A DNA stretch of 64,000 nucleotides from CAIQQQ01 sp040399685 (GCA_040399685.1 JBBART010000025.1:1-64000); one strand, 5' to 3'. Positions 1 to 9,199 are shown, counted from the first letter of the stretch. Made by a program: numbers and translations. Notes: generated by a model from the letters alone, not told the origin.

Positions 1-28
1 CAACCAGCCCTGCTCGGCAGCGACGTTG

Positions 29-907
29 CTACACCACGGGGCGGGACATGATCCAATCACCCGGCACGGCGAAGCGCACCGACACCGGGCAGTGGTCGGA
101 CAGACGCTCTTTCATCTCAGCTGTTTTTTCTCGGTAGACCAGAACGCGAAGGCTATCCGGCCGCATCCAGCCACGGGCGTCACCGCCAGCGATGATGTGG
201 TCCAGAAAACCGACGCCGCCCCAGCACGGCGAATGCCGGCCGGCGCCGGCCCGCACCACCGGAGCCGCCTGTTGCAGCCCGGCATAGAACGCGTCCCGCC
301 CCTCCATCCAGCGGTTGAAATCGCCCATCATCACGAACGGTGTGCCCTCGCGGGCGCGCTCTGCCATCCAGGCCTGCAAATGCGGCATCTGGCGGCCCAG
401 CGTGAGGCAGGCCGGATTCGCTGCCTTGTCGAGCGGTTCCTCCCGGCAGCCGGATTTGAGGTGCACCGCCAGGAGCCGCAGCTTGCCGGAGGGCAAGTTC
501 AACGTGATATCGGCGGCACTGCGCAGGCGATAGCGAGCGTTCTTGTAGACATCGAGCGCCACCAGATCCGGATTGGCGGTGAAATCGATGTCGCGCCGGA
601 TCGCAAAGCCGCTGCGCTGCACCACGCTGTCCTGGGTGATGTGGATCCGGTAGCGGTCGGGCGGGAACACCTGCGCCGCGATCTCGGCACCGTCCACTTC
701 GCTGAAGGCTACCACGTCGGACCCCAGAATCAGCGCGTAGCGGCGCAGGGTGTCGATGTCCTCTGGCCGTTTGGGGCGCACATCCTCCGGCAGGTCTGGG
801 CCGCCTTCGGGCCGCAGCGTCAGCCAGGACAGGTTCCACGCGGTCAGCTTCAGCTCACCCGCCAGCGCCGGAACATTCAACAACAGCAACAGGACGAGAA
901 TACGCAT
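29..907 (-). CDS. Secreted endonuclease/exonuclease/phosphatase-family hydrolase
   Basis: This 292-aa protein has the metal-dependent endonuclease/exonuclease/phosphatase fold shared by DNase I, exonuclease III and sphingomyelinases. The motifs appear in the expected order: an Asn strand (LTAWNLSWLT), a catalytic Glu (VVAFSEVDG), LLAVHLKSGC, the Asp-x-Asn box (MMGDFNRW) and the terminal Ser-Asp-His (LSDHCPVSV). I chose the ATG at 907 because it opens directly into a signal peptide (MRILVLLLLLNVPALA); a TTG 14 codons upstream would put charged and polar residues in front of it. The mature enzyme should be exported. The substrate (nucleic acid or phosphodiester lipid) cannot be read from the sequence. 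It is divergent from the ATPase gene that starts at 1033. Confidence 0.85.
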   Translation of the reverse strand: MRILVLLLLLNVPALAGELKLTAWNLSWLTLRPEGGPDLPEDVRPKRPEDIDTLRRYALILGSDVVAFSEVDGAEIAAQVFPPDRYRIHITQDSVVQRSGFAIRRDIDFTANPDLVALDVYKNARYRLRSAADITLNLPSGKLRLLAVHLKSGCREEPLDKAANPACLTLGRQMPHLQAWMAERAREGTPFVMMGDFNRWMEGRDAFYAGLQQAAPVVRAGAGRHSPCWGGVGFLDHIIAGGDARGWMRPDSLRVLVYREKTAEMKERLSDHCPVSVRFAVPGDWIMSRPVV

Positions 908-1032
908 CACCGCAGTCTGGCCCGGCGATGCGGCGCTGCCGAGCAGCAATAGCGCGGGTCACGCCGAAGTAGCAGCGATCTCACGCCCTGCGCATGTTCC
1001 TTTGGCCGGGCGTTGCGCGTAGACAGCGTGGC

Positions 1033-2526
1033 ATGACCGTCGCCATCGACATGGGCCGCACCGAGCAGGGCCAAACCGCCACACTCGACCTGGAGGAACT
1101 GCTCGCCACCCGGCTTCTGGTGCAGGGCAATTCCGGGTCGGGCAAATCGCATCTGCTGCGCCGGCTGCTGGAACAGAGCGCATCCTGGGTGCAGCAGGTG
1201 GTGATCGACCCGGAAGGCGATTTCGTCACGTTGGCCGAGGCGCATGGCCATCTGGTGATCGACGCCGGCGCCCACACCGAAATCGAACTCGGCCACGCCG
1301 CAGACCGGGTGCGCCAGCATCGGGTGTCCGTGGTGCTGAACCTGGAAAACCTCGATGCTGAGGGGCAGATGCGCTCGGCCGCCGCCTTCCTGAACGGACT
1401 GTTCGACGCCGAGCGCGCGTTGTGGACGCCCATTCTGGTGGTGGTGGACGAAGCGCAGCTGTTCGCCCCCGCCGTGGGCGGCGAGGTGCCGGACGAAGCA
1501 CGCAAGATCTCGCTCGCCGCCATGACCAATCTGATGTGCCGCGGCCGAAAGCGCGGCCTGGCGGGCGTGATCGCCACGCAGCGTTTGGCCAAGCTGGCCA
1601 AGAACGTGGCCGCCGAGGCGTCCAACTTCCTGATGGGCCGCACGTTCCTGGACATCGACATGGCCCGCGCCGCCGATCTTTTGGGCATGGAGCGCCGGCA
1701 GGCCGAGATGTTCCGTGATTTGCAGCGCGGCCATTTCATTGCCCTCGGCCCGGCTTTGTCGCGCCGGCCGCTCACGTTGCGCATCGGCAGCGTCAAGACC
1801 ACCTCCCGCTCCGCCGCCCCGCTGTTGAGCCCGCCACCGCAGACCAATCTGGAGGACGCCCGCGAACTGGTGCTGTCCGCCATGCCCGAATCCCCTCGCC
1901 CGCCGCCGCGCCGCCTGGCCACGGCTGGGCCGGATCTGCTGACCCAGTTGTCCCAAACCCGCCCCGCCGTGCCGCAAGGGGTGACGGAAGACGCGCCGGA
2001 CATGTTCGTGATGGCCGAGCGCCAGCGCCGCATGGAAGCGATCTTGCGCGCCATGATGGCCGAGCCGGACGCCGCCTTCCGCCCGACCGCAGCCCTGTAT
2101 CAGGATTTCCTGGTGCGCCTGCGGATTGAGGCGCTGGAGGGCAAGCCGCCCGAACTCACCCAGTTCCGCCCCCTTCTGGCCAGCGCCCGCGCCGGGGTAG
2201 AGGATGCCTCGCTGGCCGACGCGCAATGGCCGCGCGTGCTCACCATGGCCGCCGCCCTGCCCGATGATGCGCAGAGCATATTCCTGCTGCTGGCGCATAT
2301 GGCCCGGATAGAGGCCCCCTGCCCGTCCGACGCCACCATCGCCCGTGTCTATGGCACCCATTCCACGGGCCGTGCGCGGCGGTTGCTGGGGTTTCTGGAG
2401 GAACAGGCGGCGATTGTGTGCTGCCCTGAATCGGCGGGGCGGCGGAGCGTGGCGATTGTGGGGATCGGCTGGCGGACGACGCCGGGGGAGCCGAATGCCG
2501 TGTCTGGCGTTGCCCGACCTGCGTAG
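1033..2526 (+). CDS. HerA/DUF87-type ATP-binding protein
   Basis: This is a 497-aa P-loop ATPase of the HerA/FtsK superfamily. Walker A is GNSGSGKSH at about residues 32-40, and Walker B is ILVVVDEAQL at about 134-143. A sensor-like segment (GRKRGLAGVIATQR) is typical of bacterial HerA/DUF87 proteins. The region after about residue 260 is Pro/Ala-rich and then helical, with no domain I recognise. The ATG at 1033 starts just before the conserved N-terminal strand; an ATG at 994 would add 13 poorly supported residues. No HerA-partner nuclease (NurA, Sir2, DUF4297) lies nearby. The divergent hydrolase has a signal peptide and is unlikely to be a partner. The last seven codons and the stop lie inside a perfect palindrome (2502-2543). 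Confidence 0.8.
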   Translation: MTVAIDMGRTEQGQTATLDLEELLATRLLVQGNSGSGKSHLLRRLLEQSASWVQQVVIDPEGDFVTLAEAHGHLVIDAGAHTEIELGHAADRVRQHRVSVVLNLENLDAEGQMRSAAAFLNGLFDAERALWTPILVVVDEAQLFAPAVGGEVPDEARKISLAAMTNLMCRGRKRGLAGVIATQRLAKLAKNVAAEASNFLMGRTFLDIDMARAADLLGMERRQAEMFRDLQRGHFIALGPALSRRPLTLRIGSVKTTSRSAAPLLSPPPQTNLEDARELVLSAMPESPRPPPRRLATAGPDLLTQLSQTRPAVPQGVTEDAPDMFVMAERQRRMEAILRAMMAEPDAAFRPTAALYQDFLVRLRIEALEGKPPELTQFRPLLASARAGVEDASLADAQWPRVLTMAAALPDDAQSIFLLLAHMARIEAPCPSDATIARVYGTHSTGRARRLLGFLEEQAAIVCCPESAGRRSVAIVGIGWRTTPGEPNAVSGVARPA

Positions 2527-2543
2527 GTCGGGCAACGCCAGAC
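2502..2543. repeat. Dispersed palindrome, family A copy 1
   Basis: A perfect 19-bp inverted repeat. The left arm is GTCTGGCGTTGCCCGACCT, the loop is 4 nt, and the right arm is its exact complement. It lies between the convergent ATPase and D-aminopeptidase genes and contains the ATPase stop codon. Related copies occur at 26361-26405 and 56061-56100. It probably acts as a bidirectional terminator or REP-like element. Confidence 0.85.
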
Positions 2544-2545
2544 GT

Positions 2546-4099
2546 TCACGGATTTTTGGTAAACAAAACCCGACGCGCCAGCCAACACCCGATTTCGACA
2601 GCCACAACCAGGCCAGCATCATCCCGCTGGAATGCCAACGTCCAATCCCCCGGCGGCGCGCTGTCCAGGGCGCGGGGCATCGGCAGTCGCCAAAGATCGG
2701 TCGACACCGGCACCAGCAACTGCATCATGCCCTGGCCGAGAAATCCCGAGAACGCGCCGTAGAACGTGCCGCCCGTCGCCGTGCAGGTGAAATCCGCGCC
2801 CAGTTCGGCGGAGTGAAACACCCCGTCCAGATCCGTCGCCGGTTCGCCAGCCAACGGTTGCAGCAGGCCCGACAAATTATCCGCCGCGCGGTCCATCCAG
2901 ATGCCATCCGCCATGCGACGCAGTTTGGTTGTCCCGGCGCTGGCGTCGCTGTCCTTGCCCAGATCGAGCGTCTCGGCCCCTTGGGCGAAATGCAGCCGCA
3001 CCCGGCAATCGGACGTGGCCTCCATGCGCACCACCAACCCGGTCTCGGGCTCCTGAAAATTGCCAGTCCAGTCGCCAACCGAGCCACCCGCGCCGGTCTT
3101 GGTCGGTGACGGCACGAGTTGCGCCAGCAGATCCAGCGCCGCGCCGCGTGGGTCGGCCATGTGGTTGAACAGCACCACAATCGAGATGCGCTCGGCCGGC
3201 ATATAGAAACGCACGCTGCGCCAGCCCCGCAGGCCGCCGCCATGGCCGCTGGCGTGGCTGCCCAACAGTTCCATGCGGGCGAGGCCGAGGCCATAAAAGG
3301 CCGGTGCGCCACTCTTGAAGTGTTGCGGGGCGGAGAGTCTGCGATACAGGCCGCCCGCATCGTCGCGGGTCGCGTCGATGAAGCGTTCCCAGGCGATCAT
3401 GTCGTCCAGGCTGGCGCCGATGCCGGCGTCCCCGGTCCAGTGGACGTTGTTGACGGCGCGGCGGAAACCGCTTTCCAGCGTGCCTTCATAGCCATGCGTG
3501 CCGTCCGGCATGGCGGAGGTGTCGGCGCAAAGCCGGGCGGTGGGCATGCCGGCGCGGTCGAAGACACGGGTGCGGAGCAATTCAGCATAGTCGCCACCGG
3601 CGCGGGCGGCCACGATATCGCCCAGCATGCGGAAATTCTGGTTGCAATAGGAATACCGTGTGCCCGGCGCGAAATGCAGGGTGCGGGTCAGGCCGATCAG
3701 CCGGGCGGTCTCGGCATCGCCGAACGGCGCCTCGATCGGCGAGCCGCACAACATGGCGGTGGCCCAGTAATCACGCAGGCCGGACTGGTTGTTGGCCAGA
3801 TCAACGGCGCGGGGCGCATCCTGCTCCAGCAGCGGCAACATGCGCCGCACATCGCCGTCCAGCACGGACGGATCGGGGAATTGATCGAGCATCAGGCTGG
3901 TGGTGAACTGCTTGGAGATCGAACAGATCCGAAACAGCGATTGCGGCGTGAACGGAATCCGCCGCTCCAGGTCGGCCCAGCCCCAGCTGTGGCGGGCGAG
4001 AACCTCGCCCTCCCGCAGCACCGCCACCGCCCCCCCTGGCCCAGGATAGGCCTGGGGCAGAAGGTTCAGGGCACGTTCAAGTCCGGCGATCACGCTCAC
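2546..4099 (-). CDS. dap: D-aminopeptidase, serine hydrolase family S12
   Basis: This 517-aa protein closely matches, from memory, the Ochrobactrum anthropi D-aminopeptidase, which removes N-terminal D-residues from peptides. The penicillin-binding-type catalytic motif SISK is at about residues 60-63, YSYCN supplies the Tyr-x-Asn motif near residue 149, and GHGGGLRGWR carries the conserved His. The segments NNQSGLRDYW, MIAWERFIDATRDD and the terminal GCWLARR fit the full-length enzyme with its two C-terminal beta-barrel domains. The start is GTG, with a second GTG two codons later. There is no signal peptide, so a cytoplasmic location is expected. It ends against the family A palindrome and follows the Tim44-domain gene by 7 bp, so co-transcription is likely. 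Confidence 0.88.
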   Translation of the reverse strand: MSVIAGLERALNLLPQAYPGPGGAVAVLREGEVLARHSWGWADLERRIPFTPQSLFRICSISKQFTTSLMLDQFPDPSVLDGDVRRMLPLLEQDAPRAVDLANNQSGLRDYWATAMLCGSPIEAPFGDAETARLIGLTRTLHFAPGTRYSYCNQNFRMLGDIVAARAGGDYAELLRTRVFDRAGMPTARLCADTSAMPDGTHGYEGTLESGFRRAVNNVHWTGDAGIGASLDDMIAWERFIDATRDDAGGLYRRLSAPQHFKSGAPAFYGLGLARMELLGSHASGHGGGLRGWRSVRFYMPAERISIVVLFNHMADPRGAALDLLAQLVPSPTKTGAGGSVGDWTGNFQEPETGLVVRMEATSDCRVRLHFAQGAETLDLGKDSDASAGTTKLRRMADGIWMDRAADNLSGLLQPLAGEPATDLDGVFHSAELGADFTCTATGGTFYGAFSGFLGQGMMQLLVPVSTDLWRLPMPRALDSAPPGDWTLAFQRDDAGLVVAVEIGCWLARRVLFTKNP

Positions 4100-4106
4100 C
4101 GTCGGG

Positions 4107-5039
4107 TCAACGAACCTGCTGGATGGCGGAGAGCAACCAACGTCCGCCCGGTGCGCGGAGGAAGGTCCAGACTTCAGTGGCCATGGACCGCTGGGACGGA
4201 TCGCCAGAGGTCACGCGGCCGGTGCTGTCCTTGGTGACGTCGATCATCGAGAAGCGCATGGCGACGGTGGCGTATTCACGGCCATCCTCGGCCCAGGCTT
4301 CCGACAGGTCGCCCTGTTCCAGCTTTACATCCGTGACGGAATTGCGCTCGCCGCGGCTGGCCTGCTCAGCCAGTTGCTCGCCGAAATAGCTGACCATCTC
4401 GGGCGAGGCGACCATGCGCAACGTCGTCAGGTCATGCTGTGTCCAGGCGGACTGCACGCCTTGAAGCAACTGCTCGAACGCCTGGAAGTCCTGTGGCCCA
4501 ATCTGCACCGCCGGAGCCGCCGGCATGCCGCCGCCCATCGCGGGGCGCGGCGGGGCGCCGTTCTGACCGGTAAACAAAGCGGGTCCGCCCGCCATCGCCG
4601 GACGACGGTTCATGAACAGGCGAACCAGGAAGCGGCCGATAAAAAACACCAATGCAAGCTGGATGATGAAGCCCAGCATACCGCCAAGGCCCGAAATACC
4701 GTGAAAGAACCCGCCGCCGCCACCGAACAGCATGCTGCCGATGCCGGCGCCGATCAGGCCGCCCATGATGCCGCTCATGAAGCCGGACCGCGGCGACATC
4801 GCGGGCTGCGGCGCGAAACCGGGGCTTGGGGCCGTCTGGGGCGCTGTTTGCGGCGTCATCGAACGCTGCATCGGTTGCACGGTGCTGGGCGCCGTGTTGG
4901 TGGGTGCGGGCGCAGAATAGGTCCGCATCCCCCGGCTACCCGACGACGCACCGCTGCCAGCGCGGGCATCCGCGAGAGACGGCGTCAGGGCCATGGCAAG
5001 CACGGCGAAGGCGGCGATCAGGCGTGTCGAGCGGCGCAT
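4107..5039 (-). CDS. Tim44-domain membrane protein
   Basis: The 310-aa protein begins with a cleavable-looking signal sequence (about residues 1-26). A Pro/Gln/Thr-rich linker and a Gly-rich stretch follow, then a transmembrane segment (FIIQLALVFFIGRFLV) and a C-terminal Tim44-like domain of roughly 140 residues. The C-terminal pattern (AFEQLLQGVQSAWTQHD through EVWTFLRAP and WLLSAIQQV) is typical of bacterial Tim44/TimA-like proteins. The bacterial role is uncertain; membrane-complex assembly has been proposed for relatives. The ATG at 5039 is the natural start before the signal sequence. It lies 81 bp downstream of pmbA and may share its transcript. Confidence 0.82.
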   Translation of the reverse strand: MRRSTRLIAAFAVLAMALTPSLADARAGSGASSGSRGMRTYSAPAPTNTAPSTVQPMQRSMTPQTAPQTAPSPGFAPQPAMSPRSGFMSGIMGGLIGAGIGSMLFGGGGGFFHGISGLGGMLGFIIQLALVFFIGRFLVRLFMNRRPAMAGGPALFTGQNGAPPRPAMGGGMPAAPAVQIGPQDFQAFEQLLQGVQSAWTQHDLTTLRMVASPEMVSYFGEQLAEQASRGERNSVTDVKLEQGDLSEAWAEDGREYATVAMRFSMIDVTKDSTGRVTSGDPSQRSMATEVWTFLRAPGGRWLLSAIQQVR

Positions 5040-5120
5040 GGTGTATCCCTTATTTCGCGTCCGAGTGGGTCGGTTGTAGATATAGTCAATCCCACCACAG
5101 AATATCAGGGGGGCTTGCGT

Positions 5121-6449
5121 TCATCCGCCGGCCATCATCAGTCCATCTATGCGGATGGTCGGTGCATCGGTGCCACGACGAAACACGAGATCGTTGGCCG
5201 GCACAAGGTGGGCGAACATGTCCAGACCGTTGCCCGCGATCGTGATCTCGGCAACAGGCTCGGCCAGCACACCGTTTCGGATCATGAAACCGGCAGCACC
5301 CCGGCTGTAATCGCCGGTCACGCCGTTCATGCCGCCACCGAGCAGCTCGGTGATGTAGAGGCCCTCCTTGATATCGGCCATCAGTTCGGCCGGCGTCAGG
5401 GTTCCGGCCTGCATGTAGAGATTGGTGCTGGACGGCGACGGCGGACCGCCGGTGCCGCGTGCGGCGTGGCCGGTGGAGGCCAGACCCAGTTGGCGGGCGG
5501 ACCGGCTGTCCAACAGCCAGGTTTTCAGCACACCGTTCTCAACGAGCGTTTGCGTGCTGGTCGGCACGCCCTCGCCGTCGAACAGGCGCGAGCGGCCGCC
5601 GCGCACCCGGCGCGGGTCGTCGATGATGGTGATGCCGGCGCCGAAGATCGCCTGCCCCATCCGGTCCTTCAACAAGGACGTGCCACGCGCCACGGCAGCG
5701 CCGTTGATGGAGCCGATGAAATGGCCGAGCAGGCTGGACGACACGCGCGGGTCGAAGACCACCGTCAGCTTCTGGGTGGTCGGGCGGGTGGGGTTCAGCC
5801 GGGCAATGGCCCGCTCGGCGGCGGAAAGTCCGATGGCCTCGGCATTTTCCAGATCGGCCAGATGCACCTTGCTGGAATAATCATAGTCCCGCTGCATGCC
5901 GATGCCCTGGCCCGCCAGAGCAGTGGCCGAGACGGAATGCGAACTGCGCATGGTGCGGGCGGCAAAGCCCGCGGACGTCACCAACACGATCTCCGTGCGG
6001 GAGAACCCCGCCTCGGCGCCCTCGGTGTTGGTGATGCCAGACACCGAGCGCGCCGCCTGCTCGGCCATCTCGGCGCGGGCAAGCAAGGCTTCGGCGTCCG
6101 GCTCCTGGCCATCATCGAGCTGGAGGTCGAACTCCTCCGGCGGCGCCATCAATTGGGCCAGGCCGTTAAACGGATCGGCCGGCACCACATGCGCCATCGC
6201 CACGGCCCGTTCGGCCAGCTGGTCGAAGCCCTGCGGGTCGATGCTGGTGGCGGACACGATGGCCGATTGCTGGCCGACAAACACGCGCAGGCCCAGATCC
6301 TGGCCCTCGGCGCGCTCCAGATGCTCGGTCTGCCCCGCACGGCGCGACACGGAGAGCGAGCGCCCCGCCACCAGCACCGCATCTGCCGAATCGGCGCCGG
6401 CCTTGCGGGCGCGGGCCACCAGATCGCCCAGCAGGTCCATGTTCGACAT
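5121..6449 (-). CDS. pmbA: TldD/PmbA-family metalloprotease subunit PmbA (TldE)
   Basis: This 442-aa protein is the PmbA/TldE half of the TldD-TldE protease. That protease matures ribosomally made peptides and degrades the CcdA antitoxin in Escherichia coli. Recognisable blocks are the N-terminal AGADSADAVLVAG, GLRVFVGQQSAIVSATS, the middle FDPRVSSSLLGHFIGSINGAAVARG, and the C-terminal GGMNGVTGDYSRGAAGFMIRNG. It lacks the HExxxH zinc motif found in TldD, as expected for the TldE subunit. tldD is not in this window. The gene starts 3 bp after the M16 peptidase stop, so the two are in one operon. Confidence 0.9.
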   Translation of the reverse strand: MSNMDLLGDLVARARKAGADSADAVLVAGRSLSVSRRAGQTEHLERAEGQDLGLRVFVGQQSAIVSATSIDPQGFDQLAERAVAMAHVVPADPFNGLAQLMAPPEEFDLQLDDGQEPDAEALLARAEMAEQAARSVSGITNTEGAEAGFSRTEIVLVTSAGFAARTMRSSHSVSATALAGQGIGMQRDYDYSSKVHLADLENAEAIGLSAAERAIARLNPTRPTTQKLTVVFDPRVSSSLLGHFIGSINGAAVARGTSLLKDRMGQAIFGAGITIIDDPRRVRGGRSRLFDGEGVPTSTQTLVENGVLKTWLLDSRSARQLGLASTGHAARGTGGPPSPSSTNLYMQAGTLTPAELMADIKEGLYITELLGGGMNGVTGDYSRGAAGFMIRNGVLAEPVAEITIAGNGLDMFAHLVPANDLVFRRGTDAPTIRIDGLMMAGG

Positions 6450-6452
6450 GGC

Positions 6453-7727
6453 TCAGGCCGCCAGCAGGCTGGAGATGGCGGCCAGGTTCGGCACCTGTCC
6501 GGCCGGGCCCATCAGGGCCAGCGTCGGCGCGCTGCGGAAGATGCCGCGCGCGGCGGCTTCCACATCGGCAACCGTCACGCCGTCGATCTTGGCCACCGTC
6601 TCGGCGATCGGCATGATGCGGCCGAACACCTGCAACTGGCGGGCAAGCTGCTCGCAGCGGCTGCCGGTGCTTTCCAGCGACATCAGCAGGCCAGCCTTCA
6701 CCTGCGCCCGGGCGCGGGCCAGTTCGACCTCGGAGACGCTGCCCTGCACCTTGTGCAACTCGTCCAGCGTGACCGGGATCAGCTCGGCCGCCTCGCTCTC
6801 GCCGGTGCCGGCATAGATGCCGAACAGGCCGCCATCGCTGTAAGGCGAGGCAAACGCATAGATCGAATAGACCAGCCCGCGCTTCTCGCGGATTTCCTGG
6901 AACAGCCGCGACGACATGCCGCCCCCGAGCAGCGTGGCCAGCAGCATCGAGGGATAATAGCTCGGGTCGCCATAGCCCACCGAGGGGAAGCCCAGCACGA
7001 TATGCGCCTGATCAAGATCCCGCGCCTCGCGGAATTCGCCGCCGTGATACAGCCCCGCCTGGGTGGCCGGCGCCGGCTCGGTCGGCAGATCGGCGAAATG
7101 GCGCTGCACCAGATCGAGGAAATGATCGTGGTCCAGGTTGCCGGCGGCGGCGACCACGGTGTTGGACGCCGCGTAATGGCGCTTCATGTAGCGCATCAGC
7201 GTGTCGCGCCGCATGCCGCGGATCAGCTCCTCGGTGCCCAGCACCGGGCGGCCCATCGGCTGGGACGGATAGGCCGTGCTCTGGAAATGATCGAAGATGA
7301 TGTCGTCCGGCGTGTCGTTCGCCTGACCGATCTCCTGCAAGATCACGCCCCGCTCGCGCTCCATCTCGTCCGGATCGAAGGTCGAATGGGTCAGGATGTC
7401 ACCGATGATGTCGGTGCCAAGCGCCATGTCCTCCTTCAGCACCTTCACGTAATACGCGGTCTGCTCGCGCGCGGTGTAGGCGTTGATGTGACCGCCGACA
7501 TTCTCGATCTCCTCGGCAATGGCTGCGGCCGAGCGCTTCTCAGTGCCCTTGAACGCCATGTGCTCCAGAAAATGCGACGCGCCGTTTTCGGACGCATCCT
7601 CATGCCGCGTGCCGGTGGCGACATAGGCGCCGAGCGAGACGGTCTCGACGCGGTCCATCCGCTCGCTGACCACGGTCAGTCCATTGGGCAGCTTGGTGAC
7701 GCGAATGGCGTCGGGGGTCTTGCTCAT
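6453..7727 (-). CDS. M16-family zinc peptidase (mitochondrial processing peptidase-like)
   Basis: The 424-aa length matches the single-subunit M16B peptidases related to the beta subunit of mitochondrial processing peptidase. The inverted zinc motif HFLEH sits at residues 52-56, followed by the substrate-side block GGHINAYTAREQTAYYVK. The third ligand is expected in the ERERGVILQEI helix. The Gly-rich loop LLGGGMSSRLFQEIREKRGLVYS is conserved in the C-terminal half. It overlaps the thrC stop by 4 bp (ATGA), so translational coupling is likely. The thrC-M16 pair is a common alphaproteobacterial arrangement. Confidence 0.93.
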   Translation of the reverse strand: MSKTPDAIRVTKLPNGLTVVSERMDRVETVSLGAYVATGTRHEDASENGASHFLEHMAFKGTEKRSAAAIAEEIENVGGHINAYTAREQTAYYVKVLKEDMALGTDIIGDILTHSTFDPDEMERERGVILQEIGQANDTPDDIIFDHFQSTAYPSQPMGRPVLGTEELIRGMRRDTLMRYMKRHYAASNTVVAAAGNLDHDHFLDLVQRHFADLPTEPAPATQAGLYHGGEFREARDLDQAHIVLGFPSVGYGDPSYYPSMLLATLLGGGMSSRLFQEIREKRGLVYSIYAFASPYSDGGLFGIYAGTGESEAAELIPVTLDELHKVQGSVSEVELARARAQVKAGLLMSLESTGSRCEQLARQLQVFGRIMPIAETVAKIDGVTVADVEAAARGIFRSAPTLALMGPAGQVPNLAAISSLLAA

Positions 7728-9124
7728 GCGGCGTTCCTCAAAACGGTGGCGCGGACCTGGGCCTCGATGGCGGCGAGGTCGGCGGGGACGCGGGTGAAAA
7801 GCTCTGTTCGTTCATATAGGTCGGCGAGATGCGCAGGCAGAGGGGGGCGAACGCCGATAGCCTGCTCAATTGCGTCCGGGAACTTGGCGGGGTGGGCGGT
7901 GGCCATGGCAACAATCGGCGTCCCCTGCCGCACGAGGGCCTGTGCGGCCTCGATTCCGATGATGCTGTGCGGATCGGCCAGGTAGCCGGATTTTTCATAC
8001 AAGGCGCGGATTGCCGCCAATGTGGCGTCGTCGTCCAGGCGGAAGCCGTGGAAGACGGAGGTGGCCTCGCGCCAGGCGGCATCGCTGACGGTCATGTGGC
8101 CGGTGGTGCGGAAATCCAGCATCGTCTGTGCGGTCAGGGCTGGGTTGCGTCCCTGGATCTCGAACAGCAGGCGCTCGAAGTTGGAACTGACCTGAATGTC
8201 CATGCTCGGCGACAGGCTGGGCTCCACGCCGCGCACGCTCATGTCGTTGGAGGCGAGGAAGCGGGCCAGGATGTCGTTGCGGTTGCTGGCCACGATCAGG
8301 CGCGGCACGGCCAGGCCCATCCGGCGGGCGGCATAGGCGGCCAGAACGTTGCCGAAATTGCCGGTGGGCACGGCGAAGTCGATCTCACGGTCAGGCGCGC
8401 CCAGCGCCAGGGCAGCGGCGACATAATACGGGATCTGGCCGAGAATCCGCGCCCAGTTGATGGAATTGACCGCCGACAGCCGCATTTCGCCCCGGAACGG
8501 CGCATCGGCGAACATCGCCTTCACCAGGTCCTGACAATCATCGAACGTGCCGGCGACGGCGAGGTTGCGCAGGTTGGGCGCATGCACCGTGGTCATCTGG
8601 CGGCGCTGCACCTCAGACGTGCGGCCCTCCGGGTGCAGAACCACGATATCGACGCAAGCGCGCCCGGCCATCGCCTCGATCGCGGCAGATCCGGTGTCGC
8701 CAGAGGTAGCCGCCACGATGGTCACGCGCTCGTCACGTTCGGACAGCACATGGTCGAACAACCGGCCGAGCAACTGCATGGCCATGTCCTTGAACGCCAG
8801 GGTGGGGCCGTGGAACAGCTCCTGCGTCCAGACATCGGTGCCAAGCTGCACCAGCGGCACCACGGCGGGGCTGCCGAAATGGGCGTAGGATTCGCGCGTC
8901 AGCCGCAGCAGCGTCTCGTAGGAGATGCAGGTGCCGACGAAGGGCAGGATCACCTTGGCGGCGAGTTCCGGATACGGCAGGCCGCGCAACGCCAGCAGAT
9001 CGGCATGCGACAGCGTGGGCCAGGTCTCGGGCACATACAGCCCGCCATCCTCGGCCAGCCCCGCCAGCAGCACACCGGAAAAATCGCGCGACGCCGCTTG
9101 GCCGCGAGTGGAGACGTAGCGCAT
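7724..9124 (-). CDS. thrC: Threonine synthase
   Basis: Threonine synthase converts O-phospho-L-homoserine to L-threonine with pyridoxal phosphate, the last step of threonine synthesis. The 466-aa protein is the long fold type II form, with an N-terminal RYVSTRGQ block. The PLP lysine is K112 in HGPTLAFKDMAMQ, and the phosphate-binding segment AATSGDTGSAA and the glycine loop VPTGNFGNVLA are present. The ATG at 9124 is the natural start. The gene overlaps the M16 peptidase start by 4 bp. A palindrome (9200-9228) lies between thrC and the upstream carboxypeptidase gene. Confidence 0.96.
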   Translation of the reverse strand: MRYVSTRGQAASRDFSGVLLAGLAEDGGLYVPETWPTLSHADLLALRGLPYPELAAKVILPFVGTCISYETLLRLTRESYAHFGSPAVVPLVQLGTDVWTQELFHGPTLAFKDMAMQLLGRLFDHVLSERDERVTIVAATSGDTGSAAIEAMAGRACVDIVVLHPEGRTSEVQRRQMTTVHAPNLRNLAVAGTFDDCQDLVKAMFADAPFRGEMRLSAVNSINWARILGQIPYYVAAALALGAPDREIDFAVPTGNFGNVLAAYAARRMGLAVPRLIVASNRNDILARFLASNDMSVRGVEPSLSPSMDIQVSSNFERLLFEIQGRNPALTAQTMLDFRTTGHMTVSDAAWREATSVFHGFRLDDDATLAAIRALYEKSGYLADPHSIIGIEAAQALVRQGTPIVAMATAHPAKFPDAIEQAIGVRPPLPAHLADLYERTELFTRVPADLAAIEAQVRATVLRNAA

Positions 9125-9199
9125 CGAAAACCCTGTCCTGCCGGAATAAGAGGTGGATAGATGCGGCAGGACCGCCCCGCGATCAATGGGCGAGAAAAC

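Noticed and set aside
1033..4099. HerA ATPase plus neighbours as a defence system
   Set aside because: The neighbours are a signal-peptide-bearing phosphodiesterase-fold enzyme and a D-aminopeptidase. No nuclease, Sir2 or toxin gene is adjacent, and there are no mobile-element signs.
4374..7985. A 1203-codon open frame on the plus strand
   Set aside because: It is antisense to pmbA and the M16 peptidase gene, both of which have clear catalytic or family motifs. Its product is Arg/His/Gly-rich with no domain pattern, as expected of the reverse strand of GC-rich genes.
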